Shown here: in pieces, positions 46,341 through 55,494 of the stretch
Layout: each line of letters opens with the position of its first letter
Numbering within the stretch: the stretch's first letter is position 1
Source: an uncultured Sutterella sp.
GTDB taxonomy: Bacteria > Pseudomonadota > Gammaproteobacteria > Burkholderiales > Burkholderiaceae_F
Reading direction: 5' to 3'
DNA: 64,000 nt
Assembly: GCA_905213905.1 (NCBI GenBank)
Contig: CAJMKD010000003.1
Location: forward strand, 100,005 to 164,004
Program-made: the position numbers and the translations under genes
The notes under the pieces: model-generated
Told to the model about the DNA's origin: nothing
The model's input: only the letters and a program-made list of their open reading frames with translations
The model's database searches: none

Positions 46341-46792
46341 GATGCTCAGAGCAGACGGAGGACAAAAGGGTTAATTGTCAAGAATATTACGCACTGATTT
46401 GCGAAAAATACGCGTTTCGAAAAGTAAGGAAAACCTATGTAACGAAATGTTGCCAGTCTTGGCAAGGTGCTTATTTGTCTGCCTGGCTAAAAACTAGTCT
46501 TTTATGAGTAGTCTATTTCTTTCTGGGTAGTTCGCCGATCGGCCGCTCAGGTGCTCTCTGCGCAGCCGGCGCGCCGGCGTAAAGCCAGAAATTGCCCTTG
46601 TTCTGAAACCAATGTAAACCGCGGGAATTCGTTTTTCTACGAGCTGCTCCCTACAAGGGAGCCTGTTTTGTAAAGAGAGGGCTCAGTAAATGTAAATTTT
46701 TGTATTTGATCAATAGTCGCATTTTTTTCTACTCACAAAAGAGGATAGGCGAGAGAGAATTGTCGCGTCCTCACATTACTGAGAGAAAAGAC
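46341..46792. other. Divergent intergenic region between the RND operon and the dcu gene
   Basis: These 452 bp hold the candidate operator at 46450, a GC palindrome GCCGGCGCGCCGGC at about 46566-46579 and a 7-bp hairpin GCTCCCT/AGGGAGC (46646-46662) followed by CTGTTTTG, which could be an attenuator in the dcu leader. The last 120 bases are AT-rich and should contain the dcu promoter. I saw no full FNR site. Confidence 0.4.
46450..46465. promoter_or_regulatory. Candidate operator upstream of the RND operon
   Basis: TTGCCA (46450-46455), GTCT, TGGCAA (46460-46465) is a perfect 6-4-6 inverted repeat. It lies 110 bp upstream of the adaptor start, in the gap divergent to the dcu gene. No regulator gene is adjacent. 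Confidence 0.35.
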
Positions 46793-48142
46793 ATGCTCGG
46801 ATATGAATTTTGGCTACAGCTGATCATCGTTCTGATCGCTCTGTTCTATGGCGCTCGAAAGGGCGGTATGGCACTCGGTCTGATCGGCGGCATTGGCCTT
46901 CTCATCCTCACCTTTATCTTCGGCGTTAAGGTGGGCAAGCCCCCGGTTGACGTTATCTTGACGATTTTGGCCGTCGTTTGCGGTTCTGCAACGCTGCAGG
47001 CGGCTGGCGGTCTCGACTGCCTTCTGCAGATTGCTGAACGCGTTCTGCGCAAGCATCCGCGTGCCGTTGTGTATCTCGCACCGTATCTTTGCTGGTTCCT
47101 GACGGTTCTCTGCGGTACGGGCCACGTGGTTTACACGATGCTGCCGATTATTTACGACGTTGCCATCAAGAACGGCATCCGTCCGGAACGCCCGATGGCG
47201 GCTTCGACCATTGCTGCTCAGATGGGCGTCATCTGCTCGCCGGCTGCTGTTGCCGCCGTGTCGATGATCTCGCTCCTCGATGGCTACGAAGTCGGCGGCA
47301 AGCCTTTCGGCTTCCTGCAGCTCTTCGCAATCGTGATCCCGTCCGCCATCGTCGGCATCTTTGCGCAGGCGACGTTCTCGTCGTTCCGCGGCAAGGATCT
47401 TGACAAAGACGAAGACTTCCAGAAGCTGATTTCCGATCCGGAACAGAAGAAGTACGTCTACGGTGAAACGACGACCCTTATCGGCAAGGTGTTCCCGAAG
47501 ACCGCTTGGGCTTCGCTCTACATCTTCCTGCTGACGATTGTCTTCGTTGCCGTTCTCGGCATGGATCCGGCTCTTCGTCCGTCTGTCGGCGGCAAGCCGC
47601 TCGGCATGACGCAGCTCATTCAGATGTCGATGCTGACCGCTGGCGCCTTGATGGTCATCTTCTGCAACGTGCGTGCTTCCTCGATCAACAAGACCGCTGT
47701 GTTCAACGCCGGCATGGTTGCCATCGTGGCCGTTTACGGTGTGGCTTGGATGGCTGATACGATGTTCATGGCCCACCTTGGCGAGCTGAAGGAAATCCTC
47801 GTTGGCTGGGTTAAGGAAGCGCCTTGGACGTATGCCGTTGTGCTGCTCCTCGTTTCGAAGCTCGTGAACTCTCAGGCGGCTGCCGTTGCGACGATCGTTC
47901 CTGTCGCGCTTGCCGTCGGCACGCCTCCGGGCCTTGTGGTTGCCTTCTCGTCGGCCTGCTACGGCTACTACATCCTGCCGACCTATCCGTCTGACCTGGC
48001 CGCCATTCAGTTTGACCGCTCGGGCACGACGCACATTGGCCGCTTTGTGATCAATCACTCCTTTATCCTTCCGGGTCTTATCGGCGTGATTACGGCGACG
48101 ATCGTTGGCTACTTCCTCGGTCTTGCCTACGGTTACATCTAA
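46793..48142 (+). CDS. Anaerobic C4-dicarboxylate transporter (DcuA/DcuB family)
   Basis: This 449-residue inner-membrane carrier (E. coli DcuB 446) has at least ten hydrophobic segments. Dcu marks are [17 protein letters not shown] near 22, [19 protein letters not shown] near 102, [20 protein letters not shown] near 140 and [20 protein letters not shown] near 387. Dcu proteins exchange fumarate, aspartate or malate for succinate during anaerobic fumarate respiration. The ATG at 46793 follows GAGAGAAAAGAC; an upstream in-frame start adds 31 residues without support. The codon usage is strongly biased, which suggests high expression. The NarL-like gene just downstream on the other strand could be a regulator, but there is no direct evidence. 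Confidence 0.9.
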   Translation: MLGYEFWLQLIIVLIALFYGARKGGMALGLIGGIGLLILTFIFGVKVGKPPVDVILTILAVVCGSATLQAAGGLDCLLQIAERVLRKHPRAVVYLAPYLCWFLTVLCGTGHVVYTMLPIIYDVAIKNGIRPERPMAASTIAAQMGVICSPAAVAAVSMISLLDGYEVGGKPFGFLQLFAIVIPSAIVGIFAQATFSSFRGKDLDKDEDFQKLISDPEQKKYVYGETTTLIGKVFPKTAWASLYIFLLTIVFVAVLGMDPALRPSVGGKPLGMTQLIQMSMLTAGALMVIFCNVRASSINKTAVFNAGMVAIVAVYGVAWMADTMFMAHLGELKEILVGWVKEAPWTYAVVLLLVSKLVNSQAAAVATIVPVALAVGTPPGLVVAFSSACYGYYILPTYPSDLAAIQFDRSGTTHIGRFVINHSFILPGLIGVITATIVGYFLGLAYGYI

Positions 48143-48182
48143 AAAATCAAAAATATAACGGTGAGGACTGCGATGTAGCTCG

Positions 48183-48261
48183 CAACCGGCGCTGAGACCA
48201 AACGACCAAAGCGCCGGTTCCGAAAAGACAGAAGCGGGGGTGCAGATAAAACTGCACCCCC
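48183..48261 (+). terminator. Tandem hairpins after the dcu gene
   Basis: AACCGGCGCT (48183-48192) pairs with AGCGCCGGTT (48209-48218). CGGGGGTGCAG (48234-48244) pairs with CTGCACCCCCG (48251-48261). Neither has a T-run. They may protect the mRNA end or act as terminators. The rest of the gap to 48422 shows nothing I recognise. Confidence 0.5.
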
Positions 48262-48422
48262 GTAATGTTATGGAGAGATCTATTTTTCTGAACAGCTGTC
48301 AGACACTCCAGTCGTTTCTGCATATGGCGAGATTTCGCTGCAGCTGATAAGCGAAAGGCAGCACAACCAAGCTTGTTGCGCTGCGCATCCGTTTCAATGA
48401 ATAGCGGATCGGATCCTATGTG

Positions 48423-49157
48423 CTATTCGTCAGCGCTTCCTGCTCTCAGGCGCTGATCTGTGCCTAGTTCGCCAAGCCCCATTTTTTCGAGTTTTTCTGT
48501 TGAAAGCTTATAACCTCGTTCGGAAGCCCAGACTGCGGCTTCCACGCGAGAGCGGAATTTGAGCTTTTTGAGCAGGTGCTTGACGTGCACTTTAACTGTG
48601 CCGTCGGTAATTGCCAGATAGGATGCGATTTCTCGGTTTGACAAGCCGGACGCTAGGCAGCAGAGCACATCAAACTCGCGTCGGGTAAGGATCTGCGTGA
48701 TGTTGGATTCTGTTTGCTGCAGGCTGCCCGTGCGCAAATGTTCAGCCAGAGCCGAAGTAATTTTTTCAGATGTGGCCATGCCGCCCGAGGCGACGACGCG
48801 AATTTGATCAACGAATTCGTCGATCGGAATGCTTCTTAAAAGGTAGCCGCTCGCATCAAGACGAATCGCTTGCATCAGTCCCGTGGAATTCTGGGCGGAA
48901 TTCATGATCATGACGGCCCGGCAATTCGGGTGGCGGTATTTGATCTCTCGAAGTAGGTTGAGCGCATGAAAGCGCGTCGCGTCCAAGTCGATCAGCACGA
49001 TATCGGGCTTCAGTCCGATAAGACTCAGCGCGATTTTCTCGTCGGCCGTTTGTCCGACCACCTGGAATTCGTTGCCTGCAGAAAGCACGTCGGCCATCGC
49101 TTTTCTGAAAAGCGGATAGTCGTCGATCAAAACAATGCTCGGCTTGCGTTTATCCAT
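48423..49157 (-). CDS. NarL/LuxR-type response regulator (orphan)
   Basis: From the Met at 49157 the protein has 244 residues. The receiver domain covers residues 7-125: IVLIDDYPLFRKAMADVL with the acidic pair, and a phospho-acceptor Asp in DIVLIDLDATRF near 55. The conserved Lys before beta-5's end is replaced by Arg (GYLLRSIPIDEF). The LuxR HTH covers about 160-220 (LTRREFDVLCCLASGLSNRE then IASYLAITDGTVKVHVKHLL). It should bind DNA when phosphorylated. No sensor kinase is adjacent. Neighbours are a Dcu carrier and M20 hydrolases, so control of anaerobic or amino-acid metabolism is a guess. Confidence 0.85.
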   Translation of the reverse strand: MDKRKPSIVLIDDYPLFRKAMADVLSAGNEFQVVGQTADEKIALSLIGLKPDIVLIDLDATRFHALNLLREIKYRHPNCRAVMIMNSAQNSTGLMQAIRLDASGYLLRSIPIDEFVDQIRVVASGGMATSEKITSALAEHLRTGSLQQTESNITQILTRREFDVLCCLASGLSNREIASYLAITDGTVKVHVKHLLKKLKFRSRVEAAVWASERGYKLSTEKLEKMGLGELGTDQRLRAGSADE

Positions 49158-49260
49158 TTTATTTTTGCCGGAGGATACAGGCGAAGGTTGAGGGTTAATT
49201 AAAGACTGGGGATCGGAGTTGAAAAATACGATCCCCACCCAGATAAATCAGCGGGAAAGC

Positions 49261-50532
49261 TTATTTGTCGAAGTTTTCAACCGTTCGCCAAAGCAAATCC
49301 GCGCCGCAAAGGAAGTCCTCGATCTGCATGGCTTCGTGAGGGTTGTGAGAGCCGTTCTGATTGGCAATGAAGATCATGGCGACCGGGATGCCGGCATTGC
49401 CGAGAACAGCAGAGTCGTGGCCCGCGCCGGAGGCAAGGTGCATGACGGGGATGCCGTTCTTTCTGGCAGCTGAGGCAATTCGATCAGAGAGCGGCTTGTC
49501 AAGACGGGCCGGCTGCGTGCGAAGCGGAGCGTCAAACTCGAAACGGACGCCGCGCTCTCGGCCGATCCTTTCTGCCTCCGAAATGAGGAGGTTGTGGAAA
49601 CGTTCACAGGTATCCATCGAGAGGCTTCGCATGTCGATCGTGAATGTAACTAGGCCCGGAATGACGGAAATTGCTGCTGTTTCAGAAGTCTTGAAGACGC
49701 CGCTTGTAAAGACAAGATCTTCGCCTGCGTCAAGGTATTCCTGCCAATGCTTTTCCATAACGGTCATCAAATTGGCGGCTGCCATCAACGCGTCGTGGCG
49801 GTAGGCCTTGTCGACAGCGCCGGAATGTGCGGTTTCGCCGATGGCCCGAACGCATTTGTGGCGGATGTTGCCGCGGATGCCAGTTACGATGCCGGTCCTG
49901 ACATCGCGGCGGCTAGTGAGCGTCGGGCCTTGTTCAATGTGCAGTTCCACGAAGGCGGCGATTTTAGAAATGTCTACGACAGGTTGGCCGGTCACAAGCT
50001 TCGCAGGATCAAGCCCGCAGGCAGTAATCGCTTCACCGAGCGTCTGTTCCGTTGAGCGATGCTTGAGAGCGAGATCTGCAGCGGTGAGGCGTCCCATCAT
50101 GCCGAGTGAGCCCACATAGGCCTTGCCGAAGAAGGAACTTTCCTCGCAACGCATGATGAGCACCGTAAAGTCGCGCTTCGGCGTGAAGTTCGTCCGGCGC
50201 ATCCACCAAGCGCAAAGGAGCGCAGCGGCAATGCCGGCGAGTCCGTCGTAATTGCCGCCCTGCGGAACGCTGTCGGCGTGGCTGCCTGCTACGAAAGCGG
50301 GCAGGTTGCGGTCAAGGCCGGGCAGCGTCAGCCAGTAGTTGCCTGCTGCGTCGACATGTTCTTCAAGCTTGAGCTCTGAGCCGATGTTGCGCAGAAAGTT
50401 GATGACTTCGGTCTCTTTGTCGCTGTATCCCTGTCGGGTTACGCCCACCGTGTCGGCGGAAATACGTTTTACTGTTTCGAATATCTTTTCGGCAAATGCC
50501 TTGCCTTCGCTTTGAAGACCGTTGCTCGTCAT
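49261..50532 (-). CDS. M20-family amidohydrolase (allantoate amidohydrolase / N-carbamoyl-amino-acid hydrolase type)
   Basis: This 423-residue binuclear zinc enzyme belongs to the hydantoinase/carbamoylase group. Metal ligands are visible in GSHADSVPQGGNYDG near 83, RCEESSFFGKAYVGS near 130, FVELHIEQGPTL near 193 and SGAGHDSAVLG near 385. Such enzymes cleave allantoate, ureidoglycine or N-carbamoyl amino acids, releasing ammonia and CO2. No purine catabolic or hydantoinase genes are adjacent, so the substrate is open. It is divergent from a second M20 hydrolase at 50858 across a 325-bp gap. Confidence 0.85.
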   Translation of the reverse strand: MTSNGLQSEGKAFAEKIFETVKRISADTVGVTRQGYSDKETEVINFLRNIGSELKLEEHVDAAGNYWLTLPGLDRNLPAFVAGSHADSVPQGGNYDGLAGIAAALLCAWWMRRTNFTPKRDFTVLIMRCEESSFFGKAYVGSLGMMGRLTAADLALKHRSTEQTLGEAITACGLDPAKLVTGQPVVDISKIAAFVELHIEQGPTLTSRRDVRTGIVTGIRGNIRHKCVRAIGETAHSGAVDKAYRHDALMAAANLMTVMEKHWQEYLDAGEDLVFTSGVFKTSETAAISVIPGLVTFTIDMRSLSMDTCERFHNLLISEAERIGRERGVRFEFDAPLRTQPARLDKPLSDRIASAARKNGIPVMHLASGAGHDSAVLGNAGIPVAMIFIANQNGSHNPHEAMQIEDFLCGADLLWRTVENFDK

Positions 50533-50646
50533 CGTGATTCCTCAAGAATTCGTTCAACTAGAAGAGACTGCGTATTCCAAAACACACGCAACTTCTGAAA
50601 AGATACTACCAATGAAATACTTCTTTCCGATGATTGCTCGTTTTCC

Positions 50647-50667
50647 CCACTGCAATTTGATCAGTGG
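50647..50667. promoter_or_regulatory. Inverted repeat between the divergent M20 hydrolase genes
   Basis: CCACTG (50647-50652), nine bases, CAGTGG (50662-50667) is a perfect dyad in the middle of the 325-bp gap. It is a candidate operator for one or both genes; no regulator is adjacent on this side. Nothing else stands out in 50533-50857 apart from a GAGGAG site before the ATG at 50858. Confidence 0.35.
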
Positions 50668-50857
50668 TAACAAATTTTGAAGTCTTCACAAAGGGCTGAA
50701 AGAGTGAGCATTTCAAGACGCGTGCATGATTGCAAGTGCGGCGGTTACTTTTGACGTGGAATCAACCGCGTGCTTTCCGTAATGCCCCGTTGGTGATAGA
50801 GCGAGGATAATGAAGAAAGTCGCCAGTGAGGCGATTCCAGCAAATTGAGGAGCAAAA

Positions 50858-52141
50858 ATGACCACATGCACCTGCGCTTATCACGATCAACTGATTGAAT
50901 ATCGCCGTAAGCTTCACACCTTTCCGGAAGAAGGCTGGAGCGAGTTTACGACCACGGCCTTCTTGATCGGAAAGTTGCGCGAATACGGCTACGAGGTGCT
51001 TACCGGCACGAAGGTGATCAATCCTGACGCTTGCCTCGGCCGCAGTCAAAAGGTTGTAGAAGCCGGTCTTGAAGCCGCACGCAAGAACGGCGTTTCGGAA
51101 GAACTCCTGAAGGAAATGGAAGGCTACACAGGCTGCGTCGGCATTCTCGATACAGGGCGTCCCGGACCGACGCTTGCCGTTCGCTTTGATATCGACTGTG
51201 TTCCTGTTCAGGAGTCGAATGACCCGAACCATATTCCCGCCAAGGAAGGTTTTGCATCGACGCGTCCCGGCCTGATGCACGCTTGCGGACACGACGCCCA
51301 TATGTCGACAGGGCTTGCAGTGGCGCATTGGTTCGCCGACAACAAGGATGAGCTTTGCGGCAAGCTCAAGATTCTTTTCCAGCCTGCAGAAGAAGGTGTC
51401 CGCGGCGCAGCCGGCATGGCAGCATCGGGCGTGGTCGACGATGCCGACTACTTCCTCGGCGCGCACATTGCCATGATGTGCAAGTCAGGCGAAATTTCGA
51501 TCAAGCCGTACGGCTTCCTCTGCACGACGAAGCTCGACGTGTCCTTCACGGGCCGCCCGGCTCATGCCGGCGTTGAACCTAATGCCGGTCGAAATGCCAT
51601 GGCCGCAGCTTGCAATGCATTTGTCCAGCTGCTTGGCATTCCCCGTCACGGTGGCGGCATGACGCGTATCAACGTCGGTCAGTTGACCGCAGGCGAAGGC
51701 CGCAACGTTATTCCGTCGCATGCTCTCATGAAGATGGAGGTTCGCGGCGAGACGGGTGAAATCAACCAGTACATGTACGATTCTGCCGTCCAGGTCATCA
51801 AGGGTTGCGCACTCTCGCAAGGCTGTGAATACAAGATCGAAAAGATGGGTGAAGCCGTTGATCTGACGAACGATCCTGAGCTTGTCGATGTGCTGCGCGA
51901 GGCCGGCAAGGCCGTTGAAGGGCTCAATGTCCGTGAAGATCCGATGAATTTTGGCGGCAGTGAAGACGCCACCATTCTTGCGCGCCGCGTTCAGGCGCAC
52001 GGCGGAAAGGCGGCGTTCTTTGTGCTTGGCGCTGACCGCCCGTCCGGGCACCACACCGCGTGCTTTGATATCGACGAAAAAGCGCTTGACACGGGCCTTA
52101 AGGTCTGGACGAATGCTATTTCGATTATTTTGAAGAAGTAA
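50858..52141 (+). CDS. AbgA-like M20 amidohydrolase
   Basis: This 427-residue metallopeptidase matches the A subunit of p-aminobenzoyl-glutamate hydrolase closely in layout. It starts with HDQLIEYRRKLHTFPEEGWSEF; metal ligands are in GLMHACGHDAHMSTGLAVAH near 138, LFQPAEEGVRGAAGM near 172 and PSGHHTACFDIDE near 395. The dimerisation domain has TGRPAHAGVEPNAGRNAMAA near 230. No AbgB partner follows, so it may act as a homomer on a different N-acyl amino acid. The ATG follows GAGGAGCAAAA. Codon use is strongly biased, suggesting good expression. Confidence 0.85.
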   Translation: MTTCTCAYHDQLIEYRRKLHTFPEEGWSEFTTTAFLIGKLREYGYEVLTGTKVINPDACLGRSQKVVEAGLEAARKNGVSEELLKEMEGYTGCVGILDTGRPGPTLAVRFDIDCVPVQESNDPNHIPAKEGFASTRPGLMHACGHDAHMSTGLAVAHWFADNKDELCGKLKILFQPAEEGVRGAAGMAASGVVDDADYFLGAHIAMMCKSGEISIKPYGFLCTTKLDVSFTGRPAHAGVEPNAGRNAMAAACNAFVQLLGIPRHGGGMTRINVGQLTAGEGRNVIPSHALMKMEVRGETGEINQYMYDSAVQVIKGCALSQGCEYKIEKMGEAVDLTNDPELVDVLREAGKAVEGLNVREDPMNFGGSEDATILARRVQAHGGKAAFFVLGADRPSGHHTACFDIDEKALDTGLKVWTNAISIILKK

Positions 52142-52184
52142 TCGGTAGGAAAAACGACTTTCAGCCGCTCGACGGCTGAGATCG

Positions 52185-52228
52185 AGGCGGAGCTTCCGAT
52201 CGCAGAACATCGGAGCTCCGCCTAATTT
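52185..52228 (+). terminator. Rho-independent terminator
   Basis: AGGCGGAGCTTCCGAT (52185-52200) pairs with ATCGGAGCTCCGCCT (52209-52223) with one bulge, followed by AATTTT. The rest of the gap to 52465 shows no gene. Confidence 0.75.
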
Positions 52229-52465
52229 TCTGCAGTTTGTTGCGCTTGCTGAAGCGCCTGGGCGCCGTTCAGTTTGGACTCGCTTCACTGAGAGGCAATG
52301 TTGCAGTAAAATTCGCCTTCCTGCTGCGCGGACGGATCACGCTGATTTTGCGGAGAATCCCGCGCGTAAACCAAATTCAATGCTAGGACCGGACGAGCAC
52401 TTTGCCCGGCCTTCGGCTGCTCCGTGAAGCAGCCTCTTAATTGCCATACCGTAAAAGGATTCAAA

Positions 52466-53197
52466 ATGTCGGGTCATTCCAAGTGGGCCAATATTCAGCA
52501 TCGCAAAGGCCGCCAGGACGCGAAGCGTTCCAATCTGTGGACGAAGCTTGTTCGTGAAATCATCGTAGCTGCCCGCTTGGGCGGCGGCGAGCCGGACAGC
52601 AACTCCCGCCTGCGCCTTGCGCTCGTCAAAGCGCGTGCCGGCAATGTGCCCAAGGATACGATTCAGAATGCCATCCTGAAGGGTACTGGCCAGCTCGAAG
52701 GCGTGAGCTATGAAGACGTTCGCTACGAAGGCTACGGCGTCGGCGGCGCTGCGCTCATCATCGACTGCACGACGGACAATCGCGTTCGTACGGTGGCCGA
52801 CGTTCGTCATGTCCTTTCGCGCAACGGCGGCAACCTCGGCACGGAAGGCTCCGTGTCATTCCAGTTCCAGCACATCGGCGAATTCCTCTTTGCGCCTGGC
52901 AAGGCTACGGAAGACCAGCTGATGGAAATCGCGCTTGAAGCCGGTGCCGATGATGTGATCGCCGACGAGGACGGTTCGATTGAAGTGACCTGCGAACCGA
53001 GCGCATTTGATGCTGTGCAGAAGGCTTTTGAGGCGGCCGGCCTGGAGCCTGAAGTGGCCGAAATCACTTGGAAGGCGCAGAACGAAACGAAGCTGACGGG
53101 TGAGGACGCAGAAAAGATGCAGCGTCTCATTGACGCGCTTGAAGATCTCGACGACGTGCAGCAGGTCTACACGACAGCTGTTTTCGACGAGGAATAA
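52466..53197 (+). CDS. yebC: YebC/PmpR family protein
   Basis: This 243-residue protein has the family opening [20 protein letters not shown] and a second block [20 protein letters not shown] near 130, with the acidic [13 protein letters not shown] near 170. YebC proteins are mostly acidic and trimodular; some bind DNA as regulators, while recent work on the family indicates a role in translation of proline-rich stretches. The ATG at 52466 gives the canonical MSGHSKW start. It stands alone, with no ruv genes nearby. Confidence 0.95.
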   Translation: MSGHSKWANIQHRKGRQDAKRSNLWTKLVREIIVAARLGGGEPDSNSRLRLALVKARAGNVPKDTIQNAILKGTGQLEGVSYEDVRYEGYGVGGAALIIDCTTDNRVRTVADVRHVLSRNGGNLGTEGSVSFQFQHIGEFLFAPGKATEDQLMEIALEAGADDVIADEDGSIEVTCEPSAFDAVQKAFEAAGLEPEVAEITWKAQNETKLTGEDAEKMQRLIDALEDLDDVQQVYTTAVFDEE

Positions 53198-53209
53198 TTT
53201 TGCTGCGCT

Positions 53210-53333
53210 GCAGGAAGACAGCGGTTATGAGCGTCTTCCTGCTGCCGCAAGTCATTAGTGACTTGCTTAGCAAGTAAGTCTCTTTTGCTAAAGTTTTTGC
53301 CCGTTGAGTGAAAATTCGACGGGCTTTGCTTTT
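53210..53333 (+). terminator. Series of hairpins between yebC and purD
   Basis: A perfect 10-bp stem GCAGGAAGAC (53210-53219) with GTCTTCCTGC (53233-53242) is followed by two overlapping stems, AAGTCA/TGACTT and ACTTGC/GCAAGT (about 53249-53275), which cannot form together. Then comes GCCCGT/ACGGGC (53299-53324) followed by TTTGCTTTT, a probable terminator. Confidence 0.6.
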
Positions 53334-53427
53334 ATTGGAAAAGCCGGTGATTAGAATAGGCGCGCACAATGCGTCGAACGACTTCTTCGACGGTTTTTCC
53401 ATTACCGATTAGGATCGATTGAATTCC

Positions 53428-54711
53428 ATGAAGCTTCTTGTGATTGGCAACGGTGGCCGCGAACATGCCATCGCCTGGCGTCTCGCTCAGAGCGACCGCG
53501 TCGAAAAGGTCTATGTCGCGCCTGGCAACGCGGGCACTGCGCTTTGTGACGGTCTAGAAAATCTTCCGATCATCGATGCGCATGAACTGATTGCTTTTGC
53601 TAAGGCAAACGGCATTGACTTTACCGTTGTCGGGCCGGAAGCGCCGCTCGCGGCCGGCATTGTTGATCAGTTCCGCGAAGCCGGACTTAAAATTTTCGGA
53701 CCGACGAAGGCAGCTGCCCGACTCGAGAGTTCGAAGGATTTTGCTAAGGCTTTCATGAAGCGCCATGGAATTCCAACGGCAGACTACGAAACGTTCTCGG
53801 ATCCGGCAGCCGCTCATGATTATGTTGCTAAGAAAGGTGCTCCCATCGTCATCAAGGCCGACGGACTTGCTGCAGGCAAGGGCGTTGTCGTGGCAATGAC
53901 TGAAGAGGCGGCGCACAAGGCAATCGATGACATGCTGGAAGGGCACGAATTCGGCAAGGCCGGCGCACGCGTTGTCATTGAGGATTATCTGGCGGGCGAA
54001 GAAGCGTCCTTCATTGTGATGGTCGATGGCGAGAACATTCTCCCGATGGCGACGTCCCAGGATCATAAGCGGTTGCTCGATCACGACGAAGGTCCCAATA
54101 CTGGGGGCATGGGCGCCTATTCGCCTGCGCCTGTTGTGACGCCCGACATTCATGCGCAGGTCATGCGTGAAATCATTCGTCCGACAGTGAAGGGCCTTGC
54201 TACAGAAGGTGTTCGTTACACAGGTTTTCTGTATGCCGGACTGATGATCAGCAAGCGTGAAGATGGTTCCGCTGATGTTCGGACCCTTGAATTCAATTGC
54301 CGCATGGGGGATCCGGAAACGCAGCCCATTATGATGCGCATCAAGAACGATTTTTCTGAAATCGTCGAGGCGGCCATTGACGGTCGACTCGATCAGGTTG
54401 AAATCGAATGGGATCGCCGCAGCGCGCTCGGTGTTGTTGTTGCTGCTCGGGGTTATCCGATGAAGCCCGAAAAAGGTGCTGTGATCGAACAGCTTCCTGA
54501 GAACACGGACGAAGTTCATGTTTTCCACGCCGGCACAAAGGTTGACGATGACGGACTCACGGTGGTTTCAGGGGGCCGCGTGCTCTGTGTGGTGGGGCTC
54601 GGAGAATCGATTGCTAAAGCGCAGAAGGCAGCTTATGAGGCGGCCAAATCTGTTCGCTTCGACGGCATGCAGATGCGTTCTGATATTGGCTACCGTGCTG
54701 TAGCCCGCTGA
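53428..54711 (+). CDS. purD: Phosphoribosylamine--glycine ligase PurD
   Basis: This 427-residue ATP-grasp enzyme makes GAR in the second step of purine synthesis. It begins KLLVIGNGGREHAIAWRLAQ. The ATP-grasp parts are APIVIKADGLAAGKGVVVAM near 135 and the GARVVIEDYLAGEEASFIVM segment near 175. NTGGMGAYSPAPV near 220 and LEFNCRMGDPETQPIMMR near 283 hold substrate and metal ligands. The start is the ATG at 53428; a TTG nine bases earlier is in frame but unneeded. No purH is adjacent. A terminator follows. Confidence 0.97.
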   Translation: MKLLVIGNGGREHAIAWRLAQSDRVEKVYVAPGNAGTALCDGLENLPIIDAHELIAFAKANGIDFTVVGPEAPLAAGIVDQFREAGLKIFGPTKAAARLESSKDFAKAFMKRHGIPTADYETFSDPAAAHDYVAKKGAPIVIKADGLAAGKGVVVAMTEEAAHKAIDDMLEGHEFGKAGARVVIEDYLAGEEASFIVMVDGENILPMATSQDHKRLLDHDEGPNTGGMGAYSPAPVVTPDIHAQVMREIIRPTVKGLATEGVRYTGFLYAGLMISKREDGSADVRTLEFNCRMGDPETQPIMMRIKNDFSEIVEAAIDGRLDQVEIEWDRRSALGVVVAARGYPMKPEKGAVIEQLPENTDEVHVFHAGTKVDDDGLTVVSGGRVLCVVGLGESIAKAQKAAYEAAKSVRFDGMQMRSDIGYRAVAR

Positions 54712-54746
54712 TGATCTGCTGAAGGGCACACTTGCCGTCTATTCCC

Positions 54747-54776
54747 AAAGCCCGAAGGATGATCCCTTCGGGCTTT
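54747..54776 (+). terminator. Rho-independent terminator of purD
   Basis: AAAGCCCGAAGG pairs with CCTTCGGGCTTT around a short ATGAT-type loop. T residues follow directly. Confidence 0.8.
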
Positions 54777-54868
54777 CCAAGTTTCAGAGAGGCACTTGTG
54801 AATTGATTCACACGCATGTCTGCTTGAGATGCTAAGGTTGAGGCATCAACCTTTTCCACTCTGTTCCT

Positions 54869-55414
54869 ATGAAGCGGCAGCTCTTTTCCTTGATGTGCGG
54901 GTTTTCCGCGTTTCTGACAGCCGCAGCGCCGGCTTTCGGCGCTGGTCCCTTTGGGTATCCTGCAACCCTTCTTGATGCGCCTGCCACGCTTAGTGAACCG
55001 CCGGCGGATTTTCTGCGCATGGGCAAGCCCAAGATTGAGCTTTGGAATACGACATTGGCAGAAGCGGCGGAATTTACAGGTGCAACGCGGCTGAGAGAAG
55101 GACGGGGCGTTTTTGCCCGCGATTACATGTGCCTTTCTGGAACCGAAGCCGGACAGCCTGTTCTGGCTTGGATAATTTCTTCGGACACGAAGAACGTGAC
55201 CGAAGTGCAGCTTGAAAAGCCTGCTGGCGACATTCCCGGCTTTTGCAAACCTCTTCCAATCGAAATGCTGCCATTGCGTCTCGGCAAAATCGGGCTTGGG
55301 ATGAGTGCAAAGACTGTCGAGAAGCTTGTCGGCCCTGCGTCATACCAGGACGGCGAAGGATGGAAGTACTGGTTCAGCCTGCGCTGGCTGAGAAATGCTC
55401 GGAATCTGCTGTAA
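54869..55414 (+). CDS. Secreted protein of unknown function, apparently interrupted by an in-frame stop
   Basis: The 181-residue product has a clear Sec signal peptide (MKRQLFSLMCGFSAFLTAAA, cleavage likely after AFG near 24), so it is periplasmic or exported. No family was recognised. The C-terminal part (KIGLGMSAKTVEKLVGPASY near 140) resembles the fold start of SmpA/BamE-like domains. The TAA at 55412-55414 is followed in the same frame by 26 more sense codons that end FKDGKAEKAFISLVKNP, with a TGA at 55493-55495 that overlaps the ATG of nadD. That layout suggests the gene originally ended at 55495. It heads the nadD operon. Confidence 0.6.
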   Translation: MKRQLFSLMCGFSAFLTAAAPAFGAGPFGYPATLLDAPATLSEPPADFLRMGKPKIELWNTTLAEAAEFTGATRLREGRGVFARDYMCLSGTEAGQPVLAWIISSDTKNVTEVQLEKPAGDIPGFCKPLPIEMLPLRLGKIGLGMSAKTVEKLVGPASYQDGEGWKYWFSLRWLRNARNLL

Positions 55415-55494
55415 CTGGAGCTCAACTGGCTGGCGGTTCTTTTCAAGGATGGCAAGGCGGAAAAGGCTTTTATTTCGCTTGTTAAGAATCCCTG

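Noticed and set aside
46700..46720. FNR-like site (TTGATCAA) before the dcu gene
   Set aside because: The half-sites abut without the required four-base spacer, so it is not an FNR consensus.
46814..48058. A 414-codon open frame antisense to the dcu gene
   Set aside because: Its product is an unnatural His/Arg/Asn-rich string. It arises from strong codon bias of the real gene.
53276..53290. Motif AAGTCTCTTTTGCTA shared with the hairpin at 12850
   Set aside because: Only two near copies in non-coding DNA plus a partial one inside a gene at about 61370. Too weak to call a repeat family.
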